A stretch of 64,000 nt of DNA. Source: Lachnospiraceae bacterium MD308 (lineage in GTDB: Bacteria > Bacillota > Clostridia > Lachnospirales > Lachnospiraceae). Made by a program: the position numbers and the translations under genes. Where the stretch lies: assembly GCA_000403475.2 (NCBI GenBank), contig KE159795.1:992983-1056982 (forward strand). Reading direction: 5' to 3'. The notes under the pieces are model-generated. The model made no database searches. It was given only the letters and a program-made list of their open reading frames with translations, and was not told the DNA's origin. Shown here one piece after another: positions 18,708 through 27,430 of this stretch. The first letter of the stretch is position 1; each line of letters starts with the position of its first letter.

Positions 18708-19451
18708 TTATTCTTCTGATCCAGGGTAGCCATCCCTGCCCACCGGGAAGCCCTCCGAGGCAAATTTGAGCCACAGATAGTGAATACCTCCATCACCAAT
18801 CGGTCTCGCGCTGCTCCTTACACCTTTGGGAATGTAGATCACATCACCAGCCTTTGCCTCATCTTCTTTTCCGTCAACCATATATCTGAAGTGTGACCCC
18901 GGTAGTACATAATTCCACTGCTGTAGATGTTCGTTGACATGCTCACCTACGAATGCCTCTTCTCCTTCTCCGTCATCCATACCTACAAACCATCTACCAA
19001 AAGCAGTATCAAGAACCAATCTGCGGCTTTCTATCGTTGACCCTGCTTTTCCTGTATAGTATTCTGTAAACTGAAAGCATTGTGATCTGCCTCTCATATT
19101 CGGCAAAACAATATGATAATCAATGAATTCCTTTTCATCATATGCATTCATCACTCCCACAATATGGACAAATGTCAGATTATTTTCTCCAGCTTCTATC
19201 CAGAATGATTCTTTCTTGTAGTTCGGAATAAAGATTCCCTGCTCCTCAATATTCCACGCCCTATTCTTTGTTGCCACATAACCGGTAGCATTCACAAAGA
19301 AAAACATCTGCATCTTTTCCTCGAGTCCGTAAAGTTCTGGTTCAAACTTGCATCCTGCTTCCAATGTACATTCATATAGTTCCAATTCCGGATGTGTTCC
19401 CGCTGCTATTTCACGCCTTGTTAATCCTTTTATTTTTTTCGTCTCTGCCAT
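18708..19451 (-). CDS. two-cupin protein A, AllE-like metal site
   Basis: Unknown function; 247 residues forming two cupin domains (about 20-115 and 150-240). The second domain has GEHVNEHLQQW, i.e. E-H-x3-H, which matches the ligand spacing in ureidoglycine aminohydrolase (AllE), rather than the HxHx4E of its neighbours. The second cupin motif reads IPKGVRSSA, lacking the His seen in proteins B and C. It is related to B and C along its length (EEKMQMFFF, the FIPNYKKE segment, YVLPG). It may have a different or no metal site. The gene follows cupin B with no gap. An isomerase or lyase on a sugar acid is plausible but not shown. Confidence 0.72.
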   Translation of the reverse strand: MAETKKIKGLTRREIAAGTHPELELYECTLEAGCKFEPELYGLEEKMQMFFFVNATGYVATKNRAWNIEEQGIFIPNYKKESFWIEAGENNLTFVHIVGVMNAYDEKEFIDYHIVLPNMRGRSQCFQFTEYYTGKAGSTIESRRLVLDTAFGRWFVGMDDGEGEEAFVGEHVNEHLQQWNYVLPGSHFRYMVDGKEDEAKAGDVIYIPKGVRSSARPIGDGGIHYLWLKFASEGFPVGRDGYPGSEE

Positions 19452-20192
19452 TTATATCTCCTCCCATGCTCTGTTTAATTCAAACCATACATAATTGATA
19501 AATCCGTCTTCACTGCACTCCGAGCCATGTGATGTCCCATGAGGGGTAAATGATACATCACCTTCATTCACCAGAATCTCATCCCCGCCTGCTACATAAG
19601 TAAATTTAGAACCATCAATCATAAAATACCACTGCTCCAAAGTCGGGTGAGTGTGCTGACCGATAAAATCAGGTCCCGCACCGATATTCCAGCCCATGGT
19701 ATAACGCCCCAAATGTCTTCCCGCAATAATGCTGTGCGAAACCACCTTAGACCCTGATTCCTGGGTAAACCTCTCCGTATATTCAATGGATTCCCTTAAT
19801 CTTACAAACCGAGGAAGTACATACTGACAATTTTTCATCTGCCGATGGTCAATCTCTGTCATAAGTCCAGTAATGCGGATAAAATATAAATCTGTATCTG
19901 CTGCTGTAATAAAGACTCTTTCTCTGTTAAAATCGGGTACAAACACCGCCTGATCATCAATCATATAAATCTTTTTCCCACTTTTTACTATCCCCGAACA
20001 TGTAGTGAAAAAAAGAAGCTGCATCCTGTCACTCTCTGCATACGTTTCCACCTCAAAAGTGCTCCCGGATTTCAGGCAGCATTTACAGATTGTGATACCT
20101 GGACAGGTTTCGGATAGTATCTCTGTCGCTGCAAAGCCATCCGTAAAGTCATACTTGATGTCTTCTTTCTTAATAATCTTAATTTCCTGCAT
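19452..20192 (-). CDS. two-cupin protein B, HxHx4E metal site
   Basis: Unknown function; 246 residues, two cupin domains. The second carries the standard metal motif QHTHPTLEQWYFMIDG and then FTPHGTSHG, so two His, one Glu and a later His are available. It is a close paralog of protein C (shared YVLPRFVR, YTERFTQESG, AGRHLGRYTMGW). KduI-type uronate isomerases are also cupins of similar length, which suits the uronate setting, but overall motifs differ, so this is only a hint. Lies between cupin A and an isomerase gene. Confidence 0.75.
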   Translation of the reverse strand: MQEIKIIKKEDIKYDFTDGFAATEILSETCPGITICKCCLKSGSTFEVETYAESDRMQLLFFTTCSGIVKSGKKIYMIDDQAVFVPDFNRERVFITAADTDLYFIRITGLMTEIDHRQMKNCQYVLPRFVRLRESIEYTERFTQESGSKVVSHSIIAGRHLGRYTMGWNIGAGPDFIGQHTHPTLEQWYFMIDGSKFTYVAGGDEILVNEGDVSFTPHGTSHGSECSEDGFINYVWFELNRAWEEI

Positions 20193-20225
20193 TCTTACTT
20201 CCTTTCTCTTAGCGCTTTGATATAA

Positions 20226-21059
20226 TTATGTATATCTTAAAAGTGCTTCCATATTTTTTTTGTCGGCTGCTGCGGGATCGTTATAATATTCTCTTGCTGT
20301 AATTTCCAATCCCAAAATCCCCTCATATTGATACTCCTTTAGAACACTAAGCCAACCTTCCAAATCACTTGTCCCGTCTCCCCATGCCAGATGTCCGTAT
20401 GGATTTCCATCTATAAAATGAGTATTTACAATATCATCCCCAAATGTCTCGAACCACTGACGCAATGTTTCCCCCGCCACACCCACAGCCGTCGTGTCAA
20501 TCATTACTTTTAAAAATGGATGTTTAATCTCCTCAAAAAGATTTATCGTATTTTCCAGATTATACGCTAATTTTGATTCTTCTTTGCGAAGTGATTCAAT
20601 AGTAAGAATTACCCCCTCTCTTTCTGCCACCTCGCATAACCTTATAATCATATCCTTTGAACGCTTCCATGCTTCCCAAGTATCCTCATTCCAATAACCC
20701 CAGCCAGAATTCATAGACATCATACCGGCTCCCAGCTCTGCCGACGCTTTGATTCCATTTACATAATATTGGTAAACCCTTTCTCTCTGTGATTCCGGCT
20801 GCATCCCCATCTGATACCCATAAGTCCCGCTAGATGCAGTAAAACACTTAATTCCAAGACCACGTCGAGAAGCATCTTTCCGAATCCTTGCGCAATCACT
20901 GTAAGTCAGATAATCCATATAAAAATGAGGCGCACCTCCCCACAAAGCTATTGTCTTGTAACCGCAAGCTTCCATGGTATCCATAAAATAATCCAGTGAA
21001 TAGTTATAATAATGACAGTTCATACCTGCAATCTGTTCCAGTCTTAAGAGTCCCATCAT
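20226..21059 (-). CDS. sugar-phosphate isomerase/epimerase-like TIM barrel 1
   Basis: Xylose-isomerase-like TIM-barrel family (IolE/IolI-like), about 277 residues; substrate unknown. The four expected metal ligands are visible: Glu in ILTIESL, Asp in VMIDTTA, His in NTHFIDG and Glu in LGLEIT. The GTG at 21065 is possible, but the ATG at 21059 or 21056 is better placed after GAGGTG. The gene follows its divergent paralog with almost no gap. Likely an isomerase or epimerase acting before the uronate enzymes; inference from context. Confidence 0.8.
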   Translation of the reverse strand: MMGLLRLEQIAGMNCHYYNYSLDYFMDTMEACGYKTIALWGGAPHFYMDYLTYSDCARIRKDASRRGLGIKCFTASSGTYGYQMGMQPESQRERVYQYYVNGIKASAELGAGMMSMNSGWGYWNEDTWEAWKRSKDMIIRLCEVAEREGVILTIESLRKEESKLAYNLENTINLFEEIKHPFLKVMIDTTAVGVAGETLRQWFETFGDDIVNTHFIDGNPYGHLAWGDGTSDLEGWLSVLKEYQYEGILGLEITAREYYNDPAAADKKNMEALLRYT

Positions 21060-21066
21060 CCCCACC

Positions 21067-21852
21067 TCACATTTTCAGTCTGCCAAACAATGCCCGGTCA
21101 AAATCCTGAGGCCTATCTAGATACCTTTCATCTCTCGGAAAAAAAAGAAGTCTGTGATCAAAAGTATCTGCTCCCGGCTCAGACTGAAAACTTTCATAAT
21201 CTTCCAAATCTGAGAAACGTATACCTTCCACTCTCCCTGGAAACATACCTGCCCACTGTTTAAGCGTCTCTCCTGCCGCAATCATCCCGTCATAGTTTAT
21301 GTTGAATACAAGATTTTCATCCTCTATATAATCAGACAGAAGCTTCACCTCTGACAGTTTAGTGAAGAAGCCTTCATAGTTCGGACTTTCTGTTTCTACG
21401 GCAATAGTTACTCCTCTTTCTTTGCCATAAGCTACGATTTCATTAAGATTTTTCACCACTCTCTGAAAAATATCCTGTTGATTCTTATCCCGGAAAGCAC
21501 CTGTCACATTCGTGTTAAGCTGCGGCGCACCAATCTTCAAGGCATATTCAATACAGTTTTTGTAAGCCATAACACTTTTCTTACTCCACTCATCATCCAA
21601 ATAGCAGAGTCCATAGCGAAAAGACAACGTTTCCGGATGTACTGCCGCAATCTTTACTCCGTATTTATCCGCCACCCCTTTTACTCCTGTAAAATCATCA
21701 ATCACCGCATAGTCAATAAAAATATGAGGTGTTCCTAAGTAAAACTCTACCTGCATACCACCTGCCTCTGCGATACTCTGAAAGAAAAATTCCGTATCAT
21801 AATAGAAGTAATGAACATTGGAGCACACCACACGCCCTTTAAGCTCCCTCAT
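21067..21852 (-). CDS. sugar-phosphate isomerase/epimerase-like TIM barrel 2, altered active site
   Basis: Same fold family as the preceding entry, 261 residues. Glu is present in IAVETES, but the second ligand position reads NINYDG, the third GIRFSDLED has no obvious His, and the last Glu is not seen in the short C-terminus. It may be a non-catalytic partner or use other ligands. Starts ATGAGGGAG after GAGGGATAG, just behind the cupin C stop codon. Confidence 0.75.
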   Translation of the reverse strand: MRELKGRVVCSNVHYFYYDTEFFFQSIAEAGGMQVEFYLGTPHIFIDYAVIDDFTGVKGVADKYGVKIAAVHPETLSFRYGLCYLDDEWSKKSVMAYKNCIEYALKIGAPQLNTNVTGAFRDKNQQDIFQRVVKNLNEIVAYGKERGVTIAVETESPNYEGFFTKLSEVKLLSDYIEDENLVFNINYDGMIAAGETLKQWAGMFPGRVEGIRFSDLEDYESFQSEPGADTFDHRLLFFPRDERYLDRPQDFDRALFGRLKM

Positions 21853-21854
21853 CT

Positions 21855-22595
21855 CTATCCCTCATCCCAAGCTCGGTTCAACTCAAACCACACATAATTA
21901 ATAAATCCTTCCTCCTTACATGTGGAGCCATGTGATGTCCCGTGAGGAGTAAAAGACACATCTCCCTCTTTCACCGCAATTGATCTGTCGCCGGCATCAT
22001 AGGTAAAATCTGCTCCCTGCAGCATAAAATACCATTGCTCCAATGACGGGTGGGTATGCTGACCAACAAAGTCCGGCCCTTTCCCGATAACCCATCCCAT
22101 GGTATATCTTCCCAGGTGTCTTCCGGCAATCACACTATGTTGCTTGACTTTTGCGCCGGATTCCTGAGTAAATCGTTCCGTATACTGAATTGCCTCGCTA
22201 AATCGCACAAACCTTGGAAGTACATATTGGCAATGACTCATCTGCCTTCTATCTGTATCATTCATCGTTCCAGTAATATGGATAAACTCTATATCCGTAT
22301 CTCCAGCAGTTATTTCTAGTTTGTCCTGATCAAAATCAGGAATAAACACACTTTGTTCATCAATAGGAAAAATTTTCTTTCCTGCCTTAATAATCCCCAG
22401 TCCGGATGCGAATGTAAAAATTTGCATCCTTTCCTCCAAACTGTAGGTTTTAAACCCTCTGGAAAATCCTGCTTTTAATGTACACAGTTCAAGCGACACT
22501 TCTGGGCATGTCTCTTCAAGAATTCGTACTGCGCTAAATCCATTTGAAAAAACTCTTTTCAGACTCTCTTTTTTTAAAATTGATATGTTGCTCAT
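21855..22595 (-). CDS. two-cupin protein C, HxHx4E metal site; first gene of the uronate run
   Basis: Close paralog of cupin protein B, about 246 residues from the ATG at 22595, which follows GGAGGGAAGA; the longer frame to 22649 would cover the palindrome upstream and has no ribosome site. The metal motif is QHTHPSLEQWYFML and the later FTPHGTSHG is kept. Function unknown. As promoter-proximal gene it is probably the most expressed of the three cupins. Confidence 0.75.
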   Translation of the reverse strand: MSNISILKKESLKRVFSNGFSAVRILEETCPEVSLELCTLKAGFSRGFKTYSLEERMQIFTFASGLGIIKAGKKIFPIDEQSVFIPDFDQDKLEITAGDTDIEFIHITGTMNDTDRRQMSHCQYVLPRFVRFSEAIQYTERFTQESGAKVKQHSVIAGRHLGRYTMGWVIGKGPDFVGQHTHPSLEQWYFMLQGADFTYDAGDRSIAVKEGDVSFTPHGTSHGSTCKEEGFINYVWFELNRAWDEG

Positions 22596-22629
22596 TTCTT
22601 CCCTCCATGTTAATATATGATTAATATAT

Positions 22630-22645
22630 TTGTGATATATCACAA
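22630..22645. promoter_or_regulatory. perfect palindrome between gntR and the uronate run
   Basis: TTGTGATATATCACAA, 16 bases, perfect two-fold symmetry, placed 35 bases before the cupin C start and 60 before the divergent GntR gene. A probable operator for the GntR regulator; the four-base centre does not fit a CRP site. Confidence 0.55.
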
Positions 22646-22705
22646 GCAACCTACTAATTTATGCTAATATATATATAAAGTAACCATTAATTAAGGAGAC
22701 CTCAT

Positions 22706-23365
22706 ATGACCCATAAAACAGGACTTTCTACTATTGCATACCAGCAAATCAAGACATTGATTCTGGAAAATAAACTTAAACCCGGACAATTTGTAAACGA
22801 AGCTCAGCTTCAGGAACTTCTTGGCTTAGGACGTACTCCCGTACGCGAAGCTATCTTGCAGCTTGCTGAAAACGAACTGATTACTATCCATCCACGTAAA
22901 GGAATTGAGATATCCCGAATTATGCCAAAATCTATACATGATATTTTTCAAGTACGTATTTTAATTGAACCCGAAATCCTGCATACATACTTCAAAGAAC
23001 TAGACAAGAAACACTTGATGGAATTTCGCGCCTCATTCCAAAAAGCCTCCTCCTCCGACACACTATCTTTGCAGGATTGTATTCGTTTAGCCGATACAGA
23101 CAACCAATTTCATCTCGCCATCGTATCCTCCATGGGCAATCAATATACAACCCGGCTGATGAACACCTTTGTTGACAAACTTACTATCATTCGTTCTACT
23201 GTCAGCGCTCACTCCGTCGGCCGTCTGTGTATCAGCAGCAATGAGCACATTGAAATCATTGATTCCATCTTAACAGGCGAAATCGATACCGCCTGTATGA
23301 AGCTTAAAAAACATCTGGAAATCTCTTATGAAGAAGCCGTCAAAACACTTATGTATACATATTAA
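22706..23365 (+). CDS. GntR-family regulator, FadR/FCD type
   Basis: DNA-binding regulator with a metal- and ligand-binding FCD domain, 219 residues. Winged helix about 8-72 (LGLGRTPVREAILQLAENELI is the recognition region), FCD about 80-215 with the metal ligands in DTDNQFHLA, SSNEHIEI and KKHLEIS. Related regulators (UxuR, ExuR) respond to uronates. It is divergent from the 14-gene uronate run with a palindrome between them, so it probably controls that run. AAGGAG precedes the ATG. Confidence 0.9.
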   Translation: MTHKTGLSTIAYQQIKTLILENKLKPGQFVNEAQLQELLGLGRTPVREAILQLAENELITIHPRKGIEISRIMPKSIHDIFQVRILIEPEILHTYFKELDKKHLMEFRASFQKASSSDTLSLQDCIRLADTDNQFHLAIVSSMGNQYTTRLMNTFVDKLTIIRSTVSAHSVGRLCISSNEHIEIIDSILTGEIDTACMKLKKHLEISYEEAVKTLMYTY

Positions 23366-23387
23366 CCATCCAGATGTTTAACGTTCA

Positions 23388-24410
23388 TCACATTTTGGTC
23401 GTCCCTCTGGGAATATATTCAGTAGACAGCACTGTTCTTTGTGCTGCTTCCTGACCGTCCAAAACACGCATCAGAGAGGAAATGGTATTAATGCAAAGCA
23501 TCTCGCATTTATTATCAATAGACGAAAGTTCTGGGCTGCAGCAAATGGACAGTACCGAATTGTTACAGCCGATAACTCCCAATTCATCTGGAATTCGTAT
23601 CCTTGTTTCTTTGGCAAACTTTATTGCACCAATCGCCAACTCGTCATCACATGCCAAAACGCTATCAAACTCATGCCCTTTTTGGTAATACGTAATAAGC
23701 TGATGCTTAATCTGCTCCATCTTTCCTACGCAGCGCAGAATCAGAGAATCGTCAACCTCTGTCTGACAGTCTTCCAGCGCTTCACAATAACCTTTATATT
23801 TTAGATTTCGACTGTACGAAATCTCCCTATATAAAAATAAGATTTTTCTACAACCTTTCTGATACAGTTCCTTCGTCGCATCATAAAAAGCACTGTAATC
23901 ATCTGATAGATTGCAATATATATTATCACTTTTCAAGTAGCCGTTCAGCAGCATAACCGGAATACGTTTCGAGACATCAATAATATACTTATTTTTAGAA
24001 ACTGTACTTTCAATATATTGAGAACCTGCTAAAATGACAGCATCCACTCTTTGTCCCTCCATTGCTTTTATGCACTGTACTTTAGTTGAATAATCATCTC
24101 CGGTACAATTTAAAATAGTATTAAAACCATTCTGGCGCAGATTTTTTTCTAAAAAAGAAACTGCATTAGCCAAATAGATGTCTGCTACATCCGCACAAAG
24201 GATACCTATTGTTTTCATGGAACCACTTCCTAATCCCCTGGCATATGCATTCGGCTCATATCCGCTTTCATTAATAATTTCTAAGACCCTCTCCTTTGTC
24301 TTCTGACTTACCTTTGGACTATTGTTGAGAACTCTCGATACAGTCGCAATAGATACCCCGGCTTTTTTTGATATGTCATATATTGTATGTTGCTTTTCTT
24401 TTTCAATCAT
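23388..24410 (-). CDS. LacI-family transcriptional regulator
   Basis: Sugar-responsive repressor, 340 residues. N-terminal helix-turn-helix TIYDISKKAGVSIATVSRVL with hinge (about 8-60), followed by a periplasmic-binding-protein-like effector domain (about 65-335, GILCADVADIYLA, ACDDELAIGAI, IGCNNS). It converges on gntR with a 22-base gap. Two identical cre-like operators upstream suggest autoregulation. No sugar-transport gene adjoins it, so its targets may be the uronate run or elsewhere. Confidence 0.9.
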   Translation of the reverse strand: MIEKEKQHTIYDISKKAGVSIATVSRVLNNSPKVSQKTKERVLEIINESGYEPNAYARGLGSGSMKTIGILCADVADIYLANAVSFLEKNLRQNGFNTILNCTGDDYSTKVQCIKAMEGQRVDAVILAGSQYIESTVSKNKYIIDVSKRIPVMLLNGYLKSDNIYCNLSDDYSAFYDATKELYQKGCRKILFLYREISYSRNLKYKGYCEALEDCQTEVDDSLILRCVGKMEQIKHQLITYYQKGHEFDSVLACDDELAIGAIKFAKETRIRIPDELGVIGCNNSVLSICCSPELSSIDNKCEMLCINTISSLMRVLDGQEAAQRTVLSTEYIPRGTTKM

Positions 24411-24415
24411 GATAA

Positions 24416-24429
24416 TGTAAACGCTTTCA
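24416..24429. promoter_or_regulatory. cre-like LacI/CcpA operator, copy 1
   Basis: TGTAAACGCTTTCA fits TGWAANCGNTNWCA at every position. It lies six bases before the LacI start codon, over the ribosome-binding region. Confidence 0.6.
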
Positions 24430-24562
24430 TCTATTTTTTATTACATTATCATGCATCCAAATATTTGTCAAGTTTTTTATTTAATTATGCAATATTTTGT
24501 ACAAATTCACGATATATTTATGTATTATATAACACAAATTTACTGATATCTGTATTACTAAT

Positions 24563-24576
24563 TGTAAACGCTTTCA
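24563..24576. promoter_or_regulatory. cre-like LacI/CcpA operator, copy 2
   Basis: An identical TGTAAACGCTTTCA, 147 bases from copy 1 in the same orientation. The 24411-24679 interval is otherwise AT-rich and has no gene that I can see. Confidence 0.6.
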
Positions 24577-24679
24577 TTATTTATAAAATCATCCAACCCA
24601 AATCAACTATAAAAGTCCATACCTTTTTAAAGACGTCTCTTTTTAGATAATCCTGTGGATTTTTTTAGAACCCCCTCTC

Positions 24680-27430
24680 TTAAATAATACGAATCATTCT
24701 TAATATTCCTCCTCCAATCACACAAGATAACACAACCACCGCAAAAAGATAATACGCCCCCTCCATCGCCAGCATCTTCCTCTTCTGCCTCTTTGTCATC
24801 CCCACCTGCTCCATGATCTGAAATTCATTTTCCCTCGACAGAATCCCCATGACCATCACATTCAGGAAATTCGCTGCCCCCGCGATCAAAAGCACCGCGC
24901 TGATACTCCCGAAGAGCATCCTGTTTCCCCGGATATATCCTTCTGCCTGCGCCAAAAGATCTGACTTGCAGATAGCAAATATCCCTGCCTCGCCTTCTCC
25001 TTTTCCGCCCGTTCCAGGAGTCTCTTCCCGCCTCCGGTTCTCCTCCAGGCAGATATTCATAATCTCCCGCTTAACCTCCGGCTCTCTCCCTTCCCTGACA
25101 TCAAGCTCCATGCAAAAGGTCTTTTTCTCTGTCGGCAACTTTTCAAATCCCTTCTCACCGATCAAAAAATACGTCATCCCCTCCGAACCGTGCCAAGTCC
25201 GACGGATTTCCGGGAAGTCCTCTTCATGACTGTCAAAGTAGCCGCACAGCGAAAAAACTTTCGACTGCCGCTCTTTCGGATAGAGTTCCTCATCAACCCC
25301 CTCCCACCATTCCAGGCGGCTGTTCGCCAGGCTTTTCTCCCGCGTCATAATAGTCGTAAAGTACACCGGTTTCCCCACAGCCTTTTCCGCTCCCTCCTTT
25401 TCCTTCGGCGACATCCCAAGGTCATGGAGAATCACCACGCCGGTACCATCCTCCAGACTGTCCATATCCACCGCCAAACCGCGCTCCTTTACATACTGCC
25501 TGAGCGCATCCATCTCCTCATCGGTCAGGATCTGGACAACATCCGCATCACCGCTTTCAATCATAGGAAAACCATCTACCTCATCGATGGATTCCGCCCA
25601 TTCCGGCGCCTCCTCAAAGGGCCACGCTGCCTGTCTGGCAATCGTCGAGAACATATACGCCCCTTCTGCGACCCGCGATGTCTCCCGCCGTACTCCGTCA
25701 AGACTCAGGAGCCTCTCCTTCACCTCCGGGGAAATGGGAGAAAATTCATCATAATAATTATCATTCAGCACTTCGATATCCGAGGCTTCCGTCTTTAAGG
25801 GATCTTCCTCTGCATCCCGGAACGTATACTCCTTCCAGTACCCTTCCTCTTTCCCGAACCGGCTCATTTCCCCGGCGATAAGGAAATCCGGATGGCTCTC
25901 GATCACCTTGGTATAGTCGCTTTTCTCCGCAATGACCACCGCCCCGAAAAATGCCATGACACCAAGAAACAGGGAAAGTACCGTCAGTACAAATCTCCCC
26001 TTATACCGCAGCACATTCTGCCGCGCCAGATAATGGATCTCCCCTTTCGCGCTCCGCTTTCTATACCTCACCCGGCGTTTTTCTTCGCGCGTCCTGCCCA
26101 GCGCGTCTTCTCTTTTCCTTCTCTTTCCAGGCTTTAGCCCCGTATAGCCGATGCTTTCCGCACAGGACATATTCACCGCGCGAAAGATTACCCGGGCGGA
26201 TACCGCCGCCGTAAGCAGCACCGCAGATGCTGCCGACACAGCAAGTATCTCCCCATAGAAAAACCGAATCTCCCCGGCGCCGCCAAAACTGTCCGCATAC
26301 CGGCTCCCTAAAATCTTCGGAATCACAAATCCCAGAATCCCCGAAGACACCGCCACTCCCGCTGCCGCCCCCAGACCAGCCGCACTTAAAATCTGCCGCA
26401 TATAGACCTTTCTAAGCTGCCTGCCCGTAGCGCCGATCGTATTTAAAAGCCCCATCTGCCGGATATCCCCCGCCATGGAAATTGCCATAACATTATAAAC
26501 AAGGAAAAACATGCCCCCCAGCACCACAACCGCTCCCAACACCGCCGTATCATAGCCGCCCGCCGTCAGGCGCACCGCATCACAGGCAGCCGTATTCTGT
26601 ACAGAAAGCCTTATCTTTCCCGGCACATACTCATAAAGCCTCTTCTCCGCCGTCCGCCAGTCCATGCTGTCCGACTGGCAGATTAAGACATCCGATTTGC
26701 CTTCCATGTCATAGCCCCAGCTCCTTATCTTTTCCTCCGAAATATATCCGAAAGAAAGCCCGGGACGGTTCTCCCTGTAATCCGTGTACCAGCCGCACAG
26801 GGAAAACTCCTCCTCAACGGTGCGAAAAAGCCCCACATTCACTTTAAGGGAAATCTTCATCCCCGGCTCCGGCTCCGATATCCCTAAAGATTCCAACGCC
26901 TTCACCGGCAGCATCAGCTCCTGGCCCTCCGCCGGGTAATGCCCGAAGACGTCTGTGTAAGCCGGCTTTATGATCTCTTCCCACGTCAGGTGGTCAAGCC
27001 ACTGAATCTGGCAGATGCGCCTATCACCGTCCGCACCTTCCGCGCTGGCCTCCCGTCTTTCTTTTCCCGCACTTTCTGCGTCGGCCTCCCGTCCTTCTTT
27101 TCCCGCTCCTTCCGATGAAATCCCCTCTCCAACCGGCACACTTCTTCCCGCCAGTTTTACATACTCAAGGTCACGCACCTTCTCATACTGCTTAAAGTCC
27201 GCACCTTCTATGCAGGCAGACGCAGCCGTTCCTGCCGAGCGCACCGCCCGCGTATATTCCGCTTTCGCCTTTCCGAAAGAAATGCCGAAGACCATCGTCA
27301 GCGTGACGATGCACAAAAAGACCGCCCCCGCAAGAATCCGGTTCCTGCCCCTGTTGCTCTTCCCAATCTCCCCCGCCAGCATCCCAAGCACCGTCCGATT
27401 ATCATTGGGGGTAAACCCGTTCTTATCCAT
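24680..27430 (-). CDS. BceB/MacB-like ABC transporter permease (FtsX domains)
   Basis: Large permease of an ABC exporter of the peptide-antibiotic or lipoprotein type, about 916 residues. One helix near 25-45, an extracellular part, three helices of a first FtsX domain (about 290-420), a cytoplasmic basic stretch, a helix near 480, a large extracellular domain (about 505-830), then a second FtsX domain. This last domain shows only two helices and ends at MIRII, so it seems one helix short. The ATG at 27430 follows GGGAGGGAG and overlaps the ATPase stop (TGATG). The GC-rich codon use contrasts with the AT-rich regulator genes before it. Confidence 0.85.
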   Translation of the reverse strand: MDKNGFTPNDNRTVLGMLAGEIGKSNRGRNRILAGAVFLCIVTLTMVFGISFGKAKAEYTRAVRSAGTAASACIEGADFKQYEKVRDLEYVKLAGRSVPVGEGISSEGAGKEGREADAESAGKERREASAEGADGDRRICQIQWLDHLTWEEIIKPAYTDVFGHYPAEGQELMLPVKALESLGISEPEPGMKISLKVNVGLFRTVEEEFSLCGWYTDYRENRPGLSFGYISEEKIRSWGYDMEGKSDVLICQSDSMDWRTAEKRLYEYVPGKIRLSVQNTAACDAVRLTAGGYDTAVLGAVVVLGGMFFLVYNVMAISMAGDIRQMGLLNTIGATGRQLRKVYMRQILSAAGLGAAAGVAVSSGILGFVIPKILGSRYADSFGGAGEIRFFYGEILAVSAASAVLLTAAVSARVIFRAVNMSCAESIGYTGLKPGKRRKREDALGRTREEKRRVRYRKRSAKGEIHYLARQNVLRYKGRFVLTVLSLFLGVMAFFGAVVIAEKSDYTKVIESHPDFLIAGEMSRFGKEEGYWKEYTFRDAEEDPLKTEASDIEVLNDNYYDEFSPISPEVKERLLSLDGVRRETSRVAEGAYMFSTIARQAAWPFEEAPEWAESIDEVDGFPMIESGDADVVQILTDEEMDALRQYVKERGLAVDMDSLEDGTGVVILHDLGMSPKEKEGAEKAVGKPVYFTTIMTREKSLANSRLEWWEGVDEELYPKERQSKVFSLCGYFDSHEEDFPEIRRTWHGSEGMTYFLIGEKGFEKLPTEKKTFCMELDVREGREPEVKREIMNICLEENRRREETPGTGGKGEGEAGIFAICKSDLLAQAEGYIRGNRMLFGSISAVLLIAGAANFLNVMVMGILSRENEFQIMEQVGMTKRQKRKMLAMEGAYYLFAVVVLSCVIGGGILRMIRII

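Noticed and set aside
22628-22647. CRP-like site TGTGA...TCACA
   Set aside because: The centre is four bases, not six, and CRP control is not expected in Clostridia; kept only as a GntR-type palindrome.
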